The notes under the pieces: generated by a model
Told to the model about the DNA's origin: nothing
The model's database searches: none
The model's input: the letters and a program-made list of their open reading frames with translations, nothing else
Translations under genes and position numbers: made by a program
NCBI GenBank assembly: GCA_002812745.2
Contig: NCSJ02000193.1
Coordinates: 1-64,000 of the forward strand
Source: Scytalidium lignicola
Lineage: Eukaryota; Ascomycota; Leotiomycetes
Length of the DNA: 64,000 bases
Direction of reading: 5' to 3'
Shown: positions 33,651 to 45,185 of the stretch, piece by piece
Layout of the letters: every line of letters starts with the position of its first letter
Position numbering within the stretch: the stretch's first letter is position 1

Positions 33651-36353
33651 ATGGCTTCTACACCCCCATCACAAGAAAACTTGCAACACAGACGGGCTAA
33701 GTCCTCGGTTCTCAAGGCATTCATACACAAGAGGACGGGATCTGTTGGAACAGTTCTGTCACCAACATCAGCTCCTAAAGGCTTCAATAGCCCCTCATCA
33801 TATCAGCGCCGTGAGCCAATGCTCTTCTTGCCTGCGGATCACCCTCATTCTAGAGCTCTGAAGGAGCTTGAAGTCCACCAGAACGATCGGTGGAGTTCAG
33901 CTCAAGGGTCACCCCAAAAAATACGAGACGAGAAACAATCCAAGCCTAATGAAAATGGCTCAAAGTATCTTCACAAGAAGACATTGAGTAGCATATCATT
34001 AAAATCATTAAGAGATAGCAGCAAGTCAACAAAGCCCAGAGCAAAAGAACCCACCACTCCTAAAAAGAAGTCCACCACAAGCCTTGCGGGGCTCCTGTCA
34101 CGCCCGAAGTCCAACAAGAGCCTAAACAAACAAGCAGCTGCAGATGAACTACGGTCCCAGAAAGACAAAGAAAACAGGACACCTCCATCGTCGCCAGGAC
34201 CCACAACCACGAAAGCGACACCAATCTATTCACAATTCTGCACCGACCGCTTCCAAACTCAACCGCTCGGTGGAAAGTTCTTGGAGGATGAGATTGATCT
34301 CTATACACCACGCGAATACTCACCAGGAAAACAACGGAATTTCTATGAAGGGCCGGGATCTCAGCCAACTCTGACAAGACGCGATGAGTCTCGTAGGCCT
34401 TCGGCCTTGTATCTTCCTAGCACGTTCAGTCTGCATGATATTACTAGGCGTGTCAGCAATGGCAGCTCAAAATCTGGTGGAAGTAGTGACCTTGAAAAGA
34501 AGAGAAGAAGCTCGGGAGCCAAATGGGGCAGCCCGTTTATGTCTGAATCTTCCACAAAATCCGATATTAGTTTGCCAAATCGGGGGCAGAGGATCATGGC
34601 TGCAGTCAGTTCGTTCGCCTCAAGGTCAAGGGTGCCAGAGCCAGCTGCTGGAAGTGGTAAAGGAGCGGCAGTTATAAATGACATGGACGTGGATCGCGAG
34701 TTTGAAGCTATGTTGGATCGCAGAAATATTCCCGAGCATCAACGGGGGAAAATGAGGAACCTCACTTTGTTGATGAAGAAGGATTTTATACGACAGGATT
34801 GGGCAGAAACAGCTGCCGCGAAGAATAAATCAGGAACCACCAGCAGTAACTCAAGTGCTGATGCTGCTATTGAAACCAAAGATATTCCTGAGGTAAAAGC
34901 TCGGAGAGGGAGAACCCGGACATTTACCTTGTCCAGAAACAGCAGCAAGGATAGATCTGTATCAACTAAGAAATCGAGACCCGACTCTACATTGGGCCGA
35001 ATGACTCGGAAGAAGTCCTCTGAGAGCATAAATAGTAATAAATCATCAACATCTACGGGAACAGCTGTGGGCAGTAACCCCATCCCAAAACAGCTACCAG
35101 ACGATTTTGCCTCATACTTGAGAAAGGTACAGAAACCAGAAATCGTTGAGGTCGGACGTCTGCATAAGCTTAGACTACTACTTCGCAATGAAACAGTAGC
35201 ATGGACAGACGACTTTATCAAGCAGGGAGGTATGGTAGAGATTGTGGGACTCTTGCACCGAATAATGGAGGTTGAATGGAGGTTTGTCTTGCCTTTTCTA
35301 TTTCCACTAATTAAGTACAGTTATGAACTTTGCTAATACATAAGCAGAGAGGAGCACGAAGATGCTCTACTTCACGAAGTTCTCCTGTGTCTCAAAGCTC
35401 TTGCTACTACTGCTCTTGCCCTTGAGCATCTTAACAAAATCCATGGGACTCTTTTTCCTGCTCTTATTCATATGCTATTTGATGAAGAGAAGAAGGGACC
35501 TAGCGAGTTCACGACACGAAACGTCATTACGTCCCTTCTATTTACTTATCTTAAATCGGCACCCTTGCATGAACGGACTCAGAGAGCGGAATATCTCTTA
35601 TCGTATCTACGTGATCCCGAGCCTACTGAAGAGAATCGTCCATTAGAATTTGTTCTTGATATGCGACGCTCACGCCCTTATAGAGTTTGGTGCAAAGAGG
35701 TGGTCAACGTCACTAAAGAGGTCTTCTGGATCTTCCTACACAATATGAATGTCATCGCCCTTCCCGGTAAACCTAAGTCCGCAGACAGAGACTCTAAGGA
35801 TCCAAGCGATAATTATGATAGCTTACCATCAGCTATTTCACAGCGCAGCTCGTTCGATGCCTTTGATCCCCACCATTCATATATGAAGGAACATTTCCCA
35901 CAGGAACGCCCTCCGGTCCCCGCAGCACCCTATGTCGGTGGCGTAGAATGGGACGCAACCAACTACTTGGCCTCACACCTTGATATCCTCAATGGTATCC
36001 TGGCTAGCCTCCCAACTAAAGAGGCACGCAACGCTCTTCGTCAAGAAATGCTCCTGTCCGGCTGGGAGAAGTGCATGGGCTCTACGCTGCGTCTTTGCAA
36101 AGAGAAATTCTATGGTAGCGTTCACGATGGCCTTCGGTGCTGGGTTGCTGCTGCCACATATGACGGGTGGGAAACTCGAGAGGTAAGATGTGGTCCGGTG
36201 GAACAAAAGCCAAACCCACCCCCACATGGAAAGAAGGAGAAGAAACCAGAGAGAGAGGAAGCACCTCGACTTAGTATAAAATTGGATACAAAGATTAATA
36301 GAGCTGGTTTGAAGGAGGTTGCACATATTAATAGTCAGGATGGGTGGTTGTAA
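33651..36353 (+). CDS. rid1: GBD/FH3-domain Rho-GTPase effector-like protein (Rid1-like)
   Basis: This resembles the formin regulatory half (GTPase-binding domain and FH3/armadillo repeats) without the actin-nucleating FH2 domain, the layout of fission-yeast Rid1. Exons are 33651-35281 and 35348-36353, 878 aa. Residues 1-340 are basic and Ser/Thr/Lys-rich. The GBD begins near 345 (DREFEAMLDRRNIPEHQRGK, MRNLTLLMKKDFIRQDW). FH3-like helices follow: VGRLHKLRLLLRNETVAWTD, DFIKQGGMVEIVGLLHRIME, then after the intron EEHEDALLHEVLLCLKALAT and LFPALIHMLFDEEKKGPSEF. I see no FH1 poly-proline or FH2 sequence, and the frame ends cleanly. ATG 33651 is chosen over the in-frame non-ATG codons upstream. A role in polarity is inferred. 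Confidence 0.85.
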
Positions 36354-37112
36354 GGTTAAGATACATTAGTGGATTGTTTTCCTTTGTTTGCATGTACTGG
36401 GCGTGGAGAATATTTAGGTTGCTACCTCCATTGGAGGGAAGTGTGCTGAGGGAAAGGAGTTGTGATGAGTGGCTAGTCTTTTCTTTGTTTTTAGGTCGGG
36501 GCGTCAAGGTTCTTTTCTCCTTGTTTCCTATGTTTGGGTATCTCCTGTCTGGCATACTTACGAAGCTTACGACTTAACGACAATATATTATGATGAACAT
36601 AAGAAATGGCTTATCAGACTGTGACTTTGAGAGTTATAATTGCTGGTCACTGTTGTAATAGGGTTCCCTAGAGGTAATTATATGCCATTGATTAGGGCTA
36701 GCAGTTGGATGGATCAGAATATCTACAGAGAAGGAACATAGGTATACGATTAGCAATCACACCGTTACGAACTTGCGAGTCATGAACGTTACGAACAAGA
36801 TCCACGTGCCATAGCTCTATCACGTGCATCCGGGGAAGATGTTTTGCATGTGATTCTTCATGTCCGTTGACGTATGCGGACCCTAGACCGCCCAATCCAC
36901 CAATTAAGCCGAGCCGCTCGCATACCTCGGTTCACCAGATGTCAAATCGTCAAATGCAAATGCGCCGAAGGCTTTTAGTACGTAAGTACACTACTTGTCC
37001 CAGCTTACTTCTTTCCTCCTGTTCAATCTCCAACTTTCTCATCTCTTGCATCTCCTCTTCCTCACTTCAAATATAGCCATAGATTCCGTATTGTCGTGGT
37101 GATTCGCTCATA
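36354..37112. promoter_or_regulatory. Thiolase promoter region with CCTCGG and CACGTG motifs
   Basis: Upstream of the peroxisomal thiolase lie two CACGTG palindromes (36803-36808 and 36821-36826) and a CCTCGG at 36925-36930, 183 bp before the ATG. CCTCGG is the core site of the fungal fatty-acid regulators FarA/FarB (CTF1). A six-base match can be chance, and occupancy is not shown. The first part of the interval is the 3' region of the GBD/FH3 gene. Confidence 0.45.
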
Positions 37113-38523
37113 ATGTCTGGTATGTTTAAAAAGGAGAAGTACTCTTTTCGAAACACAAAGCTGATTACTGATTCCGGTCATCTAGCACAAAGTCGTCTTT
37201 CTCAGGTCTCCGGACACCTCTCTGCTCCAAAGAGCGGTTCAGCAGCCAAGTCAAAGCTCTTAGAAAAGAGCCCAGATGATGTACGTATGATCCTCTCTCT
37301 CCCACTCCCGCCCCAGCTCCAGACCTTTTGGTTTCGTTTCACGAACTGACAATGGAAAACAGATCGTCGTAACTGCCTGTCTCCGAACTCCTTTCACCAA
37401 GGGTGGACGAGGTGGCTTCAAAGATACAGCAGCAGCAGACCTACTGGCCGGCGCCTTCAAATCTGTGCTCGAGCGCTCCAAAATTGACCCTGCCCTCGTC
37501 GAAGACATCGCCGTAGGCTCTGTCCTTTCTCCAGGTGGTGGCGCAACTGAGTTCCGCGCTGCAGCCCTTGTAGCTGGCTTCCCAGTCTCGACCGCCGTCC
37601 ACAGTCTGAACCGACAATGCTCGTCGGGCTTACAAGCATGCGTAGAGATCGCCAACGCGATCAAAGCCGGCACAATTGAGATCGGTATCGGCGCAGGCGT
37701 GGAGAGCATGAGTTTGCAATACGGTCCCGGCGCCGTGACGGAATTCAGCGAATTACTGGAATCACATCCTGAGTCGAAGAATTGCAAGGTGCCCATGGGT
37801 TTGCTGTCGGAGCAGATGGCCAAAGACCGCAACATTCCCCGCAAAGTCCAAGACGAGTTCGCGGCATCAAGTTATCAGAAGGCGCTCAAGGCGCAGCAGG
37901 AGGGTCTCTTCGACCTGGAGATCACCCCGCTGAAGGTCAAGTGGGTTGATCCCAAGACGGATGAGACCAAGGAGATCACCGTCTCCAAGGACGATGGTAT
38001 TCGTCCTGGTATCACAGCTGAGAGCCTCGGCAAGATTCGTCCTGCATTTGCCAAGGACGGATCTATCCACGCTGGTAATGCATCGCAGATCTCAGACGGC
38101 GCAGCTGCCGTTCTGCTCATGAAGCGTTCGACTGCTGAGCGCCTAGGCCAGACCATCCTGGGCAAATACGTCGCTGCATCAGTCGTCGGCGTCGCTCCCT
38201 TGCTCATGGGTACGGGACCGTGGGCCGCCATCCCCAAGGTGTTCGAGAAGGCCGGCATTAACAAGGATGATGTCGATATCTTCGAGATCAACGAGGCGTT
38301 TGCCAGCCAGTGTGTCTGGTGCGCGAACGAGCTCGGCCTTGATTACAACAAGATCAATCCTAAGGGCGGGGCTATTGCCTTTGGACATCCTCTTGGTTGC
38401 ACTGGTGCGAGACAGGTCAGCACGTTGCTTTATGAGTTGAAAAGACGGGGGGAGAAGGTTGGTGTTACGAGTATGTGTATTGGCACAGGGATGGGTATGG
38501 CAGCTGTTTGGGTTGCTGAGTAG
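37113..38523 (+). CDS. Peroxisomal 3-ketoacyl-CoA thiolase
   Basis: Catalyses the last step of beta-oxidation, splitting 3-ketoacyl-CoA with CoA to acetyl-CoA and a shortened acyl-CoA. Exons are 37113-37119, 37186-37280 and 37363-38523, 420 aa. The spliced N-terminus is MSAQSRLSQVSGHL, whose residues 6-14 (RLSQVSGHL) match the PTS2 peroxisome signal (R/K)(L/V/I)x5(H/Q)(L/A). Catalytic residues are Cys120 in NRQCSSG, His376 in GHPLGCTG and Cys406 in CIGTGMG. The first coding exon is only 7 nt. Intron 1 is 66 nt, a multiple of three with no in-frame stop, so retention would add 22 residues before the PTS2. A FarA-like CCTCGG lies upstream. Confidence 0.95.
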
Positions 38524-39515
38524 ATCTGACGTATGATATGGATGGTGTAGGTGGCTTTATCATTGTATAAGTAACTTTTAAATTCGGTCCACCCTTAAGC
38601 TTTTGGTGGATCATGATAGCATATAACGGCAATATAAATNAAAAAGGCTGATACCTTCTTCCAAAAACAAAAAACCCCTCCCATACGTTCTTCGTACGTA
38701 GGCAATTATATCTTTAATTACAACCCTTTTATCGACCAAAGTCCATTTACCCCCCCCCCACTGCGTACTTAATTCCTGAGAATACATTCCCAAAAAAAAT
38801 ATCACACATCCCTACCTCAAACACCTCCCATCACACGAAAACAATCATTACAACAAAATAAAATATATATACAAAGGAGAAAGAGAGAAAAGAATGAAAA
38901 TCCCNTTTTTTTTGAAAAATGGAGGGCGCATGAGTAACAAAAGAGTTCGCGCCCTATGTATGCAACTAATTAGTAACAATACATATGCCCTACATCTCTG
39001 CTAAATTAACTGGTAGAAGTTATAACTTATATTTTCCCGGTTCCTCCTCTAATAAGAAACACACAATTTGACCTGACCATTATACCATAATGGCGCCTGT
39101 TGTGTTGATATGATGTTGCTTATTTAGGAATATATAGTAGACTAGCTCTCGGCATTTTGTTTTTGTCGCTAGTAAAAGTGAGGGTTCTAGTTGAGGCAGA
39201 AAGAGGGAATCATTTACACAGTTACTAGGGGAAGTTCTTACTTTTGCACTCTAGCATTATAATAAAGTATAGTTAGTGCCAACTCGTTCGCAGTTCAATA
39301 ATTCCTTTTAAACCCATCATTCATAAATTTACCATTACATTAAATCCACTCTAGTACATACATGTAAAACCTAAGTATGTACGCATGGTATGTCCATCCA
39401 ATCATCCAATCCATCTAGATATATATCATGGCTCCACAATCGCTAAAACACCAGCTCACTTGCATACCCAAGAAAGACAAAAATACCTACCCAAAAATTC
39501 TACACTCGGCTCCTC
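38524..39515. other. Convergent AT-rich intergenic region
   Basis: This lies between the 3' ends of thiolase (+) and glycerol kinase (-). It is AT-rich, with Ns at 38640 and 38905 before homopolymers and a C-run at 38750. I see no gene. Confidence 0.6.
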
Positions 39516-41466
39516 TCAAGCGAAGCCGTTGGCATCTGGGACATTTTCCCTGACCCAACCCCTGCTCATCTCCACCGCCTGCTCCCACTTCGTAAACATA
39601 GCCTCACTCTTATTCTTATCCATCTTAGGAAGGAACTCCGTCCTTCCCACACGATTAACGTCCTTCAGCTCTGAAAACTCCTTCCAAGCGCCAACTGCAA
39701 AACCAGCCGCGATTGCTGCTCCAAGGGCAGTGGTTTCTCTCATTGCAGGCCGGTCGACAGGGATACCGATGATATCACTTTGAGTCTGCATGCAGAGGTC
39801 TGAGTTCGACATGCCGCCATCAACGGCAAGAGTTTCTAGTTTCTTGCCCGAGTCTTTCTCCATAGCATCCAAGATGGCTTTGGTCTGGTAACAAGTGGCT
39901 TCGAAGGTTGCACGGGCGATATGGCCGCGTTGAGTGTGTTGAGTAAGGCCGACTAGTTTTACCATTAGCACTTATCAGGGGGAGGGAGGGAAAAGAAGAA
40001 GATAAAAAAAGCAAGGGGAAAAAGACGGTCACAAAGTGAGTGCACCAGGAAAAGGGAAAAAAAGAACTTACACAATGTTCCCTTTGCATCATCAATCCAA
40101 TATGGCGCAAAGAGGCCACTGAAAGCCGTTACAAACACGACACCGCCGTTATCTGGCACGCTCTCCGCTAACTCTGTGATATTGCTTTCGTGTTCAATAA
40201 ACCCCAAGTTCTGCATCAGGAACTTAATACCAGCACCAGCAACTGCGATGCTACCCTCAAGAGCATATACTGGCTTCATAGCGGGACCAAAATCGAACGC
40301 TACGGTTGCTAGCAGGCCAGATTTGGAGATGACGGGTTTGTCGCCCACGTTGTAGAGGAGGAAGCAGCCAGTGCCATAAGTATTTTTGGCCTGACCGGGG
40401 GAAAAGCCGCCTTGCCCCACCAGCGCACTAGACTGGTCACCCAGGCAGCCCGTGATTTTAATGTCTTTTAAGGGGCCATATGCCATCGCACCAAATGCTT
40501 CTGGGTCCGCGGAAGGGACGATTTTGGGTAGTGTGACGTTCTTGCGGTCGAGATCAAAAAAGGAGAGCAGGTCATCATCATACTGCCGGGTGTGGATGTT
40601 CATGAACATGGTTCGCGAGGCATTTGTGGTATCCGTGACATGCACGTTAGCCTCCTTCCCGCCATTGAGCTTGTAGATGAGCCAGGTGTCGACGGTGCCA
40701 AAGGCGAGACGTCCCTCGGCGTAGGCTTCTTTGACTGCATCAATGTTCTGCACAAGCCAGAGCAGTTTGACGCTGGAATGGTAGCTGGATAATGGGAGGC
40801 CGCATTTTTGAAGCAAGTCGTCTGCGCCCTTGCGGCTCTTCAATTCTCGCACGATGGACTTTGTGCGGGTGTCTGGCCAGACGACGGCGTTGTAGAGAGG
40901 CTCTCCGGTGATTTTATCCCAACAGATGGTGGTCTCGCGCTGGTTAGTGATGCCAATGCATCTGATCTGGGATACTTTATAGCCGCCGGCTTGAAACTTT
41001 TTGACGGCCTCTTCGATGCATTGTTCGACCGAAGAGACCAGTTCCAACGGATCATGTTCGTGCCAGCTGAAGAAGCATGGTTAGTATTAGGGGGTAAGTG
41101 TCATTCAGAAAGGAAGGAAGGAAGGAATGAAAGAAGAAGAAGAAGGATTAAGAAATGAGAGTGATAAACTCACCCAGACTCGGGATACATGTTCTCAAAC
41201 TCGATCTGATGGCCGGCAACGGGGTTGCCAAGGGCATCGAAGATCAAGAAGCGCGAGCTCGTGGTGCCTTGGTCAATACTGCCGATGAACCAGGCCTCGC
41301 TCTTTGCCTCCTGGCCAGCATCTACGGGCTGGTCATAGGCGAAGGGCAACTGGGCGCTGATTTCCGCCTCGGGAGGAGGGGAAACGGTCTCGACATGCTG
41401 GACATTGGTCTCAGGATCGAGGATGTCGAGGACCTTCAGATTTCGGTGGGCGGTGGAAGCATGCAT
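39516..41466 (-). CDS. gut1: Glycerol kinase
   Basis: Phosphorylates glycerol to glycerol-3-phosphate with ATP (FGGY kinase family), the entry to glycerol use. Exons are 41466-41174, 41066-40072 and 39952-39516, giving 574 aa from MHASTAHR. Visible signatures are WFIGSIDQGTTSSRFLIFD (phosphate loop), GITNQRETTICWDKITGEPL and YNAVVWPDTRT. Further on come GTVDTWLIYKLNGG, TNASRTMFMNI, GCLGDQSSALVGQGGF, NTYGTGCFLLYN, DDAKGTLFGLTQHTQRGHIA across intron 2, and LAVDGGMSNSD. The reading frame is open upstream to another ATG at 41835, adding 123 residues with an alanine-rich hydrophobic and basic start. I prefer 41466 because it gives the normal family length. Confidence 0.93.
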
Positions 41467-43149
41467 GCTTATTCCGGGGTTTCCTTTTGCGTATAGCAGT
41501 GGTGTCAGTGGTATGTGTGATGTGTGTGATGTCGGTGGAATTAGAGTTGGGATGTTGAAAGAGGCGTCGGGAGAGGGGTCTGCAGGCGCAGGATGGTGGT
41601 AGTGGTGGTGGCCAGGGACCAATACGTCATGCAAACCTGGATGGAGAGGCACCGCAGAAGTATTAATTCGCCGCTTCAGGGGTGCAGTGGCGAGCCAGGG
41701 AAGTCTAAATGGATACGACGAACAAGAAGGCAACGGTAAAATGCAGAAAAGAAGTACAGAAGCAGCAGCAGCAGCAGCAATTGAAGGGGAAGATGTGTGC
41801 AAAGGAGCGCAGCGAAGAGAAGATGGGGGGATCATAAGGAAGGACCAGAAGAGAAGAAGAGGGGGGGATGGTTAAGAGTGAGGGGTGAGGAACAATTCAC
41901 ACACAAGTCGGGGTGGCGCCGTATACGGCAATAGGCAATGGGCAATGGAGATAGATGGAAAGGGAAGGGGAAGAAGGGGGAGGGCAAGCAGGAACCATGG
42001 TGCCGAGTCCACCGTGTGCAGCTTTGGATGGTCTCCGCATCAGCTTTGGCCACCCATCTGCCTGGGCCCTTTCAGCACGGGCCCTGCCCCAGTCAATGCC
42101 CCAGTTATGCCTCATGCCCCCGTCCACGCTAGAAGCTGCGAAGACGGAGTCTTGGGCTCTGACAAGCACGACAAGTCACTGGGCGGTCGCGTGCAAAATA
42201 TTGGGGGTTTTTTTAATTTAGATCAGCACCGGGAGTCCTTTTTAGCATGTGCAACTCGCGAACCTCACTAAACTTGACAATTCAACCAATTCAACCAATC
42301 AACATCAAATCATGAGCTGTGTGCGAGTAGGGACCGTAACATCGCCGTTGAAGGCCCAGACAAGCCCAGCGATGAGGGGGGGTCCACCAAACAACCTTCG
42401 ACTACCTTCGACTACCTGGACTCCCCTTGACCCGCTTGAACACGCTTGAACACGCTTGACCCGCTCGGCCATCTTCACTACCCTGATCAGCTTCACTAAT
42501 GCCCTTTGACAATACCCCAGCGCCCCACCCGACCGATTTTTCCGATCACCTGCGCTGGGGGCTGGACCCGGCTGGAGCAATTTGCTGCATTGGGACAGTT
42601 TGCTTGTTCTGCTAGCTGCTCAATGCTCTCTGCACCCCAAACGCATCACATGCAGTCCGGTTGCATCTTGGGGGTTTTTTTTTTCTTTCCGCAGGAACCA
42701 CTTTCTCTCGGTCGTATTGGGCATTGTTACTGTACACACGGCAAGGTACCAACCCACTTCTGATCTTCTCCAAGTCCCACTCCCTCCCTCACTCACTCAC
42801 TCACTCACTCACTCAAGCTTTCTTTGCTGCTTTCTTTCTTTCTTTCTTTCTTTGTTTCATTTTTTGGATTGGCTAATTACACCGTGGCGATCCTGCACAT
42901 CCCATCTTTGTGTGTCTGCATGCTCTTTCTTTATCAATATCTATATTTAGGTTGGACTAAAACTACAGTAGGCCCACACACAAAGTTCTTATCAGTTCCA
43001 GACTCTATTGTAATTACACATCTCTTTTCTCTTACACCTCCGGAAATCAATTTTTCCGTCTCGTATCNTTTTTTTCCATGCGCCATATGCTCCCTCGCCC
43101 GAACTTTTCTCCGCATTCCGCTCCAATCATCCCCTTTCCCTCCTCCCCT
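41467..43149. other. Long intergenic region upstream of glycerol kinase
   Basis: It contains the in-frame extension of gut1 (to 41835), the gut1 promoter and the 3' region of the next minus-strand gene. A repeat with gaacacgctt units lies near 42438-42460, with microsatellites at 42788-42853 and an N at 43070. Open frames here are low complexity and not convincing. Confidence 0.5.
42788..42853. repeat. (CTCA)n and (TTTC)n microsatellites
   Basis: About seven copies of ctca at 42788-42815 are followed by about five copies of tttc at 42832-42853, in noncoding DNA. Confidence 0.85.
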
Positions 43150-43827
43150 TTACTCGATCCAGAATCTCCAGCTTTCATTCTCTCGTCGATACGCGGATAA
43201 GGTGTCGTTGTCGCTGTCATTCCCGCTCTCCTCACCACTCTCGTCGTCGTTGTCGTTGTCGTCCTCCTCCTCCCTCTCATCATCCGCATCTTCCCCATCA
43301 TCCCACCATCTCCTCAATAATGTCGCCGCCTCGTTCCTCTCCCAAGCCCGAACCATTGCCCTGAGTTGCCCTGCCTTCTCGGGTCGCGGCTCTCGTCGCT
43401 GCGCCGCCAGGCTCTCCTCGTCCCATCGGACTCTCTTGATCTCCCCCATCTCAATATCTTCCCCAACCTCCTGTTCCTCCTGCTGCTGGAGATCGAGTTG
43501 TCGCTCGATCCAGCGTTGTCTCATCGCCGGTGCCAGGTCGTCCATCATCAGCCGCTTTCGCTGTCGACCAGAGATGTCGTCGATGACCCAGCCCGATTTG
43601 TTCGGTGCAGGTACCGGGTGCCGATAGTCCTGGCTTTCATCCTCCTTTTCCTCCTCCGACATAGGAGGTGTAGGCAATCTCGCATTGCCAAATTGTGATT
43701 GCGCTCTCTTGGAAGTTGGGAAATGGACCTCTGGCGCGAAGAGGCCCCTTCCGAAGACGATGTGCCCCGTTTGGGCGTCCCGGTAGCAATCCTTATGAAG
43801 GTTGCTCTGGAGGCTTGACGATGCCAT
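43150..43827 (-). CDS. Acidic protein of unknown function
   Basis: A single-exon frame of 225 aa from ATG 43827. I do not recognise the family. It opens MASSSLQSNLHKDCYRDAQT and then HIVFGRGLFAPEVHFPTSKR. The middle is charged and predicted helical (RQRWIERQLDLQQQEEQEVG), followed by AMVRAWERNEAATLLRRWWD and an Asp/Glu-rich stretch. It ends with ESWRFWIE, an aromatic tail after disordered acid, which often marks a docking motif. No signal peptide or membrane span is seen. It is likely a real gene because amino-acid composition is protein-like through the whole frame and the opposite strand reads only as serine-rich shadow. Location and role are unknown. Confidence 0.6.
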   Translation of the reverse strand: MASSSLQSNLHKDCYRDAQTGHIVFGRGLFAPEVHFPTSKRAQSQFGNARLPTPPMSEEEKEDESQDYRHPVPAPNKSGWVIDDISGRQRKRLMMDDLAPAMRQRWIERQLDLQQQEEQEVGEDIEMGEIKRVRWDEESLAAQRREPRPEKAGQLRAMVRAWERNEAATLLRRWWDDGEDADDEREEEDDNDNDDESGEESGNDSDNDTLSAYRRENESWRFWIE

Positions 43828-45185
43828 GTTTTTCTTTCTTTCTTTTCTTATGGCTTTTGAGAATTGGGGTTTAAATCTATCCAATTGGTTAGCATTTATC
43901 TCAACTTTTCAAATTGCAAACACAAAATTCACTATTTTGCTGTCGCCAGCTCTGCAACTGAATTTCTGAATAAGTTTGTCCACTTAAGCTCATAAAAGTT
44001 AAGTGAATTTAAAAATCAACAAATGACTTACTTGAGATTTTCGGGGTTTCCGAGTCTTTGTTGTTGAAAGTCTCAAGTTGCTCTTTGTTCACTCAACTCT
44101 TGAGCTGAGCGAGAGATGTGAAAGTAAGTAAGGAATGGAACCTTGTAACTTTTCGTTCTTAGATTCTTGATATCAAAGAAAAGACACAGGAAGAAAGAGA
44201 GAAAGAGATTCAAGAGCAAGGAGCAAGCTGATCGCTTTTATGCCCTCAATTGCGGTATCAACTGAGATACCTTCATGGCCAGCCCAATCCTGAATTTGGA
44301 GCTACTAAGTCGCGATACAAACAGCGATACGTCAACAGCAGCTGAAGAATGAACCCTCAGTCGAAAAGGAAATAAAGTTCAGTTTGGACCTTTTTCAGTT
44401 TTTACTTCACCATGGCACAACGCATTCCTGAGCGTTACAGTTCTCTCGTTCCCACGTCGGGTCATAAGGAGATGGAAGTCAATTCTGTTTTATCCAATTC
44501 ACTATTCTATTTCATATATATAATTTCCCCACCAAATTTACATTTATTGAATTCCCTAAGAAAGAAAAAATTTGAAACTCTCTTTTTGCTTATTCACGGG
44601 TTTTCCAATCAACAATGAGAAAGTGAGAAGGATACTTTCCAAATAAACTATCACGCTAATGGAATAGCTGCAATTGACCTGCAGCAAGCAGTCAGAACTC
44701 GAATAAGCTGAATCTAGGTAGGTCATGTGCCTTATATAGTGCTAATTGCGCTCTCCATCCGCCGAGTGAAATTAATGAATAAATTTAGTATGTTATGAAT
44801 AGCAGGAGCTGTTGTTCGGAAGGAAAGACAATCTTCTTCAAATATCGAGTCGACAGTGGGAAAGAGCGATGCGTGAATGATGCATTATAGTGAACACGAG
44901 AATCAACACGCCACCAGCCTTTGATATACAAAGATATTGTATGATGATAAGATGTATAAATTCAGCTCATAGATAACAAGAACATATTTGTGGTTATTAA
45001 CATCTTTAAATCATTCGTATCTGCGCACTACCTCTCCCCTTCAATCTGAAAACTCAAGACGGTGCAAAAAGAGCGGAAGCACAATGGCATGATAGAACAA
45101 CATACTTTAGGAGGCACCTTCCTTCTTCATCAACCTACTCACCTAGGCTGTTGGTATCTCTGCCCCCGAAACCTAAATCTCACCC
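43828..45185. other. Intergenic, no gene seen
   Basis: This lies between two minus-strand genes. One 68-codon ATG frame at 44412 has a fair start context but AT-rich, motif-free content. The rest appears noncoding. Confidence 0.5.

Noticed and set aside
43150..43698. Overlapping plus-strand frames across the acidic orphan gene
   Set aside because: They are Ser/Leu/Arg-rich shadows of the Asp/Glu-rich minus-strand protein.
44412..44618. 68-codon plus-strand frame with a good start context (caccATGGC)
   Set aside because: AT-rich, no recognisable motif and no neighbouring exon; kept only as a note in the intergenic entry.
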